DNA from: Pseudomonadota bacterium
Lineage (GTDB): Bacteria; Pseudomonadota; Gammaproteobacteria; Enterobacterales; Enterobacteriaceae
Reading direction: 5' to 3'
Assembly (NCBI GenBank): GCA_023454395.1
Contig: JAEYFY010000069.1
Coordinates: 1 to 8,543, forward strand
DNA length: 8,543 nucleotides
The notes beneath the pieces are model-generated. The model was not told the origin of the DNA. It saw nothing but the letters and a program-made list of their open reading frames with translations, and made no database searches. This document shows, one piece after another, positions 5,541-8,543 of this stretch. Both the position numbers and the translations under genes were made by a program. How positions within the stretch are numbered: the first letter of the stretch is position 1; each line of letters begins with the position of its first letter.

Positions 5541-6149
5541 ATGTTATTTTTACCTGAGCAAAGGAAGGCTCATTTATTATCGCGTATTGCGCAATATGGA
5601 GAGTTAACAACAAAGTCTCAATTTGGTGGCGTTAGCTTAATGATTGATGATGTTATGTTTGCTATCACGTCAGATAATGAGTTTTATTTAAAAGGAAGTG
5701 GCTTTTTAGAAACTCTTTATAAGGCAACAAAAATGAGTTCCTATACCTATTTGAAAAAAGGAATTCCTATCATATTGCGTTATTACCATATAACGGATTC
5801 GCTATGGGAAAATCAGCAAAAATTAGATCAATATATTGATATGTCATATCACTACAGCATTCAAGAATATTTAGGACAACGAAAGAAGCCTTGCAGAATA
5901 AAAGACTTACCTAATCTAGGCGTGATATTAGAAAAAAGATTGAATCAAATTGGCATTAATCAAGTTGAAGAACTGCGTTTAATCGGTGCTAAAGCGTGTT
6001 ATCTAAAATTAATGCATAGCCACAATTTGAGAAATAGTGAACTTTTACTCTCATTGGCAGGAGCTATCGTTGGGTGTCATCGTTCTGTATTACCTAGTCA
6101 ACTTAAAATGGAGTTATTAGATTGGTACAACGAATTATCTTTCCAATAA
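5541..6149 (+). CDS. sxy: Sxy/TfoX, CRP-S regulon co-activator
   Basis: Sxy (TfoX) works with CRP at CRP-S promoters, which control DNA-uptake and related genes in gamma-proteobacteria. The 202-residue product shows the N-terminal TfoX domain (about 15-108, with QFGGVSLMIDDVMFAITSDNEFYL) and the C-terminal TfoX domain (about 118-198, beginning IKDLPNLG and containing LIGAKACYLKL and LLSLAGAIVGCH). Similarity to E. coli Sxy (209 aa) is moderate but collinear. I choose the ATG at 5541 because GGAG is five bases upstream. The distance to the conserved FG motif (27 residues) then equals that in E. coli. The in-frame ATG at 5487 would add 18 residues without a ribosome-binding site. The gene is divergent from sulA and convergent with yccS, and it is visibly AT-rich. 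Confidence 0.92.
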   Translation: MLFLPEQRKAHLLSRIAQYGELTTKSQFGGVSLMIDDVMFAITSDNEFYLKGSGFLETLYKATKMSSYTYLKKGIPIILRYYHITDSLWENQQKLDQYIDMSYHYSIQEYLGQRKKPCRIKDLPNLGVILEKRLNQIGINQVEELRLIGAKACYLKLMHSHNLRNSELLLSLAGAIVGCHRSVLPSQLKMELLDWYNELSFQ

Positions 6150-6160
6150 GATAAAAACAA

Positions 6161-6212
6161 TGACCGTTATTTTCTCTAATGTACTTATGGAAATTAGAGA
6201 AAATAACGTCAA
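6161..6212. terminator. Long inverted repeat between convergent sxy and yccS, possible bidirectional terminator
   Basis: CGTTATTTTCTCTAAT (6165-6180) is the exact reverse complement of ATTAGAGAAAATAACG (6193-6208), with a 12-base loop. Allowing one bulged C, the stem extends by TGAC / GTCA to about 20 pairs. Its position 12-59 bases after the sxy stop and just past the yccS stop suggests transcript ending for both genes. The stem is AT-rich and not followed by a clean T-run, so it is not a classical intrinsic terminator. Confidence 0.55.
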
Positions 6213-6219
6213 TATGAGT

Positions 6220-8388
6220 CTAAACTTGAGGTTGAGGTAGGCTGTTTGATTCGCTTTGCTCAATAATTTGGATACAGCTAATAATTTGTGGCAGTAAATC
6301 CAATAGTAAGCGGATCTGAGTGAGTACTAATTGAATGCGAGGATTATCTGCGTTAGGTAATAGATTAATCCTTTCAATTAATTCTACATGAGATTGCTTA
6401 AATCCTTCGTCTTGCGGTGTTTTGCGACGTAAAGCAGAATCGATATAACAAACCGTATCATTAAGCAATGTAAGCACATTCTCATCTTCTATTTTTGAAC
6501 GATGAACACCAAGTGCAGAAATATAACTGAGTAAAGTATGATTTAAACAAAGCAACTGGAATGCTACTTCTTGGGATGCTTGATAGCTTTTTGGCTCTGA
6601 TGACATATTTGAGATCAGTGACGCTAATTCACCATCACTGCTATGAGCATTTCGACGCGCAATTCGATAACTCAAGCTATTATCTTTCCCTTGGTAATAT
6701 TGAATAAGGATGGCATCAAGATAATAACAGTTATTCGTCATTGTTTTTTGAATAACAACAGGCAGTTGACGGAATTTCCAATCAGGCCAAATAAAACTAA
6801 CTGCAAACCATGCTATGGCACAGCCAATTAAGGTATCAATAATACGAGGAAGGGCAACATCATAACCTTCACCAAGCAGATTGAAGCTTAATAAAACCAA
6901 TAAAGTAATAAATAGTGTGGCATGTGCATATTGTATGGTTCTAAATGCGAAAAAGAGCGTACCTGTTATCACAATTAAAACGAGTTGCCCTTCAATTGAA
7001 GGCACAAAATATAAAATAGGGAAGCCAATTAAAATACCAATAATAGTACCACTTACACGCAGTGTAAGACGTCGGCGAGTCGCATTATAGTTGGGCTGGC
7101 AAACAAATAGGCTGGTCAATAATATCCAATAGCCTCTATCCAATTGGAAAAATTGAATAATGGCATAGCCAATACATAAAACCAGTGACATCCTAACGGC
7201 ATGCCTAAAAAGCGCCGATTTAGGCGTAAGGTGCTCTCTTATTCTTAATGCAATATCGCGCCATCCTGTTAAACCATCATCAGAAAGTTGCGTTTCTTCC
7301 TTTTGGTCATGGGATATTTGGTATTGCTCTGTACTAATACTTCGTAAAAGCGCATCAATGCCTTGAAGGTTTTGCAGTAAATTATTTAAAGGCGTTATTA
7401 GTTGTGGTTCTGAAGTCGTATTTTTTAAATGATTTAATGCATTCTCTAAATAATTTATAGCGCGCTCTAGTGAAGGGTTATGCTGATATTTTTTATGCCA
7501 AAGAATAGATTGTGCAACTTGTTCACACGCTCGTGCTTGCATAGAAAGTAAACGTTGAAAACGAAATAACACATCGCTATGTCGCAATTCATTACTTAAT
7601 AGTTGATATTGAACATGTGACGAACTTGCTCTTTCATGAATATCCTGAGCAACAAAATAGTAATGAAGTGTGAAACGGCTACTACGTTGACCTCTATCAC
7701 CTTTTAATCGACTTAATAATGTAACTTTAGTTTGGTTCATCGAGTCAATTAATTGGCTATTTGCCATTGCTAAATTATAAAGCGAATGTTGATAGTCATC
7801 TTCGATATCAGGATCAAATAATGTTGCTTTAGCTTCGAGGTAAGTTGCAAGTTGTTGGTAGCAGCGAGTTAAATTGTCCTGAACTGGGCGAATTGGGAAT
7901 AATAAATGACCAACCAATGTTAAAGAGTTATACCAAATAGCGCCTAATAGCAATAAAACGGGTTGTTCATACCATTCAGGGAAAATAGGCATACCGAGCA
8001 TAGTATAAATTGCGATTAATAAAGCACCAAAAGCAATGGTTGCGTACCGTTGCCCTAAAGCACCTAATAAAATAAATCCCCAAGTAGAAATGGCTAAACC
8101 ACAAAAGAATAAAATAGGATATGGATAAAGCAATCCTATTGATGCTGAAGCAAGAAGAAAACAGCATAAAGTGATAACAAGGTTTTTTAAACGACCAACA
8201 AGCCTATCATCTAAGTCAGTTAATGCAGCCGCAACCACACCTAAAGTTAGAGGAATTGTGTATTTAGGCTCTTGTCCTAAAACCCAAGGAAACAAAGTCG
8301 TTCCTGTAAGCGCGATTATTATGCGAATATAATATAAAAAGTGGCTATTATAGATAAATCGGCGGGCGCCATTTAGCAAAGTGAACAC
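6220..8388 (-). CDS. yccS: YccS, FUSC-family inner-membrane protein of unknown substrate
   Basis: This 722-residue protein is collinear with E. coli YccS (717 aa) of the YccS/YhfK branch of the fusaric-acid-resistance-like (FUSC) family. It has two membrane blocks, each with about six hydrophobic segments. The first spans about 20-165, including IPLTLGVVAAALTDLDDRL and ATIAFGALLIAIYTMLG. The second spans about 397-533, including the conserved HGYWILLTSLFVCQPNYNATR-type motif, here GYWILL through NATRRR at 419-440. A large helical cytosolic region (about 170-390) separates them, with GDRGQR (230-235) and YFVAQDIHERASSSH (244-258), and a soluble C-terminal part follows. Transport activity is assumed from the family, and no substrate is established. 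The start is GTG (8388-8386), with AAGGG six bases upstream and good alignment to the E. coli N-terminus (YNSHFLYYIRI against WNSAWLYYARI). In E. coli yccF lies directly upstream, but here helD follows instead. Confidence 0.95.
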   Translation of the reverse strand: MFTLLNGARRFIYNSHFLYYIRIIIALTGTTLFPWVLGQEPKYTIPLTLGVVAAALTDLDDRLVGRLKNLVITLCCFLLASASIGLLYPYPILFFCGLAISTWGFILLGALGQRYATIAFGALLIAIYTMLGMPIFPEWYEQPVLLLLGAIWYNSLTLVGHLLFPIRPVQDNLTRCYQQLATYLEAKATLFDPDIEDDYQHSLYNLAMANSQLIDSMNQTKVTLLSRLKGDRGQRSSRFTLHYYFVAQDIHERASSSHVQYQLLSNELRHSDVLFRFQRLLSMQARACEQVAQSILWHKKYQHNPSLERAINYLENALNHLKNTTSEPQLITPLNNLLQNLQGIDALLRSISTEQYQISHDQKEETQLSDDGLTGWRDIALRIREHLTPKSALFRHAVRMSLVLCIGYAIIQFFQLDRGYWILLTSLFVCQPNYNATRRRLTLRVSGTIIGILIGFPILYFVPSIEGQLVLIVITGTLFFAFRTIQYAHATLFITLLVLLSFNLLGEGYDVALPRIIDTLIGCAIAWFAVSFIWPDWKFRQLPVVIQKTMTNNCYYLDAILIQYYQGKDNSLSYRIARRNAHSSDGELASLISNMSSEPKSYQASQEVAFQLLCLNHTLLSYISALGVHRSKIEDENVLTLLNDTVCYIDSALRRKTPQDEGFKQSHVELIERINLLPNADNPRIQLVLTQIRLLLDLLPQIISCIQIIEQSESNSLPQPQV

Positions 8389-8502
8389 AAAAAGCCCTTA
8401 AATAAACAAGATGAAGATAATTACCTCTTAGAATATAGGGTTTATCACCGATTAAAAAGAGCTTAACAACAGACTATTTGTTATTTATTGCAGGAATTAC
8501 GT
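8389..8502. promoter_or_regulatory. Divergent yccS-helD intergenic region
   Basis: Only 114 bases separate the two divergent start codons, so the promoters of both must lie here or overlap. I could not assign hexamers confidently. TTAACA at 8463-8468 is a possible helD -35, with only a weak -10 after it. No room remains for yccF. Confidence 0.4.
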
Positions 8503-8543
8503 ATGGAACTGAAATCCACCCCGATGGGACAACGTTTAGCACA
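8503..8543 (+). CDS. helD: HelD, DNA helicase IV (partial, N-terminus only)
   Basis: Thirteen complete codons are present before the window ends, reading MELKSTPMGQRLA. This closely matches the E. coli helicase IV N-terminus MELKATTLGKRLAQ. An AGGAA ribosome-binding sequence lies six bases before the ATG. HelD is a superfamily 1 3'-to-5' DNA helicase linked to recombination, and none of its helicase motifs falls inside the window. The call rests on the short N-terminal match plus its conserved place next to yccS. Confidence 0.8.
   Translation, partial: MELKSTPMGQRLA

Noticed and set aside
6643..7090. Two short plus-strand open frames (62 and 69 codons)
   Set aside because: Both lie opposite yccS, have no ribosome-binding site and read as antisense of membrane-segment codons.
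7976..8167. 63-codon minus-strand frame rich in hydrophobic residues
   Set aside because: It is another frame of the first membrane block of yccS. The hydrophobicity comes from the overlapping gene's composition.
1..8543. Defence system, mobile element, CRISPR array, tRNA or integration site
   Set aside because: All genes are core enterobacterial genes in a conserved order. No transposase, integrase, regularly spaced repeats or tRNA-like cloverleaf were seen.

Overview
The window is a conserved stretch of enterobacterial chromosome. The protein sequences, the gene order and the AT-rich composition (roughly 40% GC by eye) point to the Morganellaceae, most likely Proteus or a close relative. 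The order fabA-lonH-matP-ompA-sulA-sxy-yccS-helD is the one I know from Escherichia coli around fabA-ompA-helD. There is no sign of a mobile element, phage, CRISPR array or RNA gene.

Layout. Positions 1-479 hold most of fabA on the minus strand, cut by the window edge. Its promoter lies at 506-553, with good FabR and FadR site candidates. Positions 563-2305 hold lonH on the minus strand, with a TTG start. Positions 2306-2666 are a gap rich in inverted repeats that carries the divergent lonH and matP promoters. Positions 2667-3128 hold matP on the plus strand. Positions 3129-3320 hold a short tandem repeat and the ompA terminator. Positions 3321-4412 hold ompA on the minus strand, with a long leader and a promoter near 4556-4583. 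Positions 4760-5311 hold sulA on the minus strand, under an intact LexA box. Positions 5541-6149 hold sxy on the plus strand, with a roughly 70-base leader. A long inverted repeat at 6161-6212 separates sxy from the convergent yccS at 6220-8388 (GTG start). From 8503 the first codons of helD run off the right edge.

How the genes relate. These are mostly single-gene housekeeping units rather than one operon: unsaturated fatty-acid synthesis (fabA), a Lon-type protease with a degenerate ATPase part (lonH), Ter-macrodomain organisation (matP), the major outer-membrane protein (ompA), the SOS division inhibitor (sulA), the competence/CRP-S co-regulator (sxy), an inner-membrane FUSC-type protein of unknown substrate (yccS) and DNA helicase IV (helD).

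I do not see an undescribed multi-gene system. The most interesting points are regulatory. A near-perfect matS site sits between the matP promoter and its start codon, suggesting that MatP controls itself. A cluster of four inverted repeats lies in the lonH-matP gap. A perfect 10-bp inverted repeat overlaps the FabR site of fabA. yccF, which separates yccS from helD in E. coli, is missing here.
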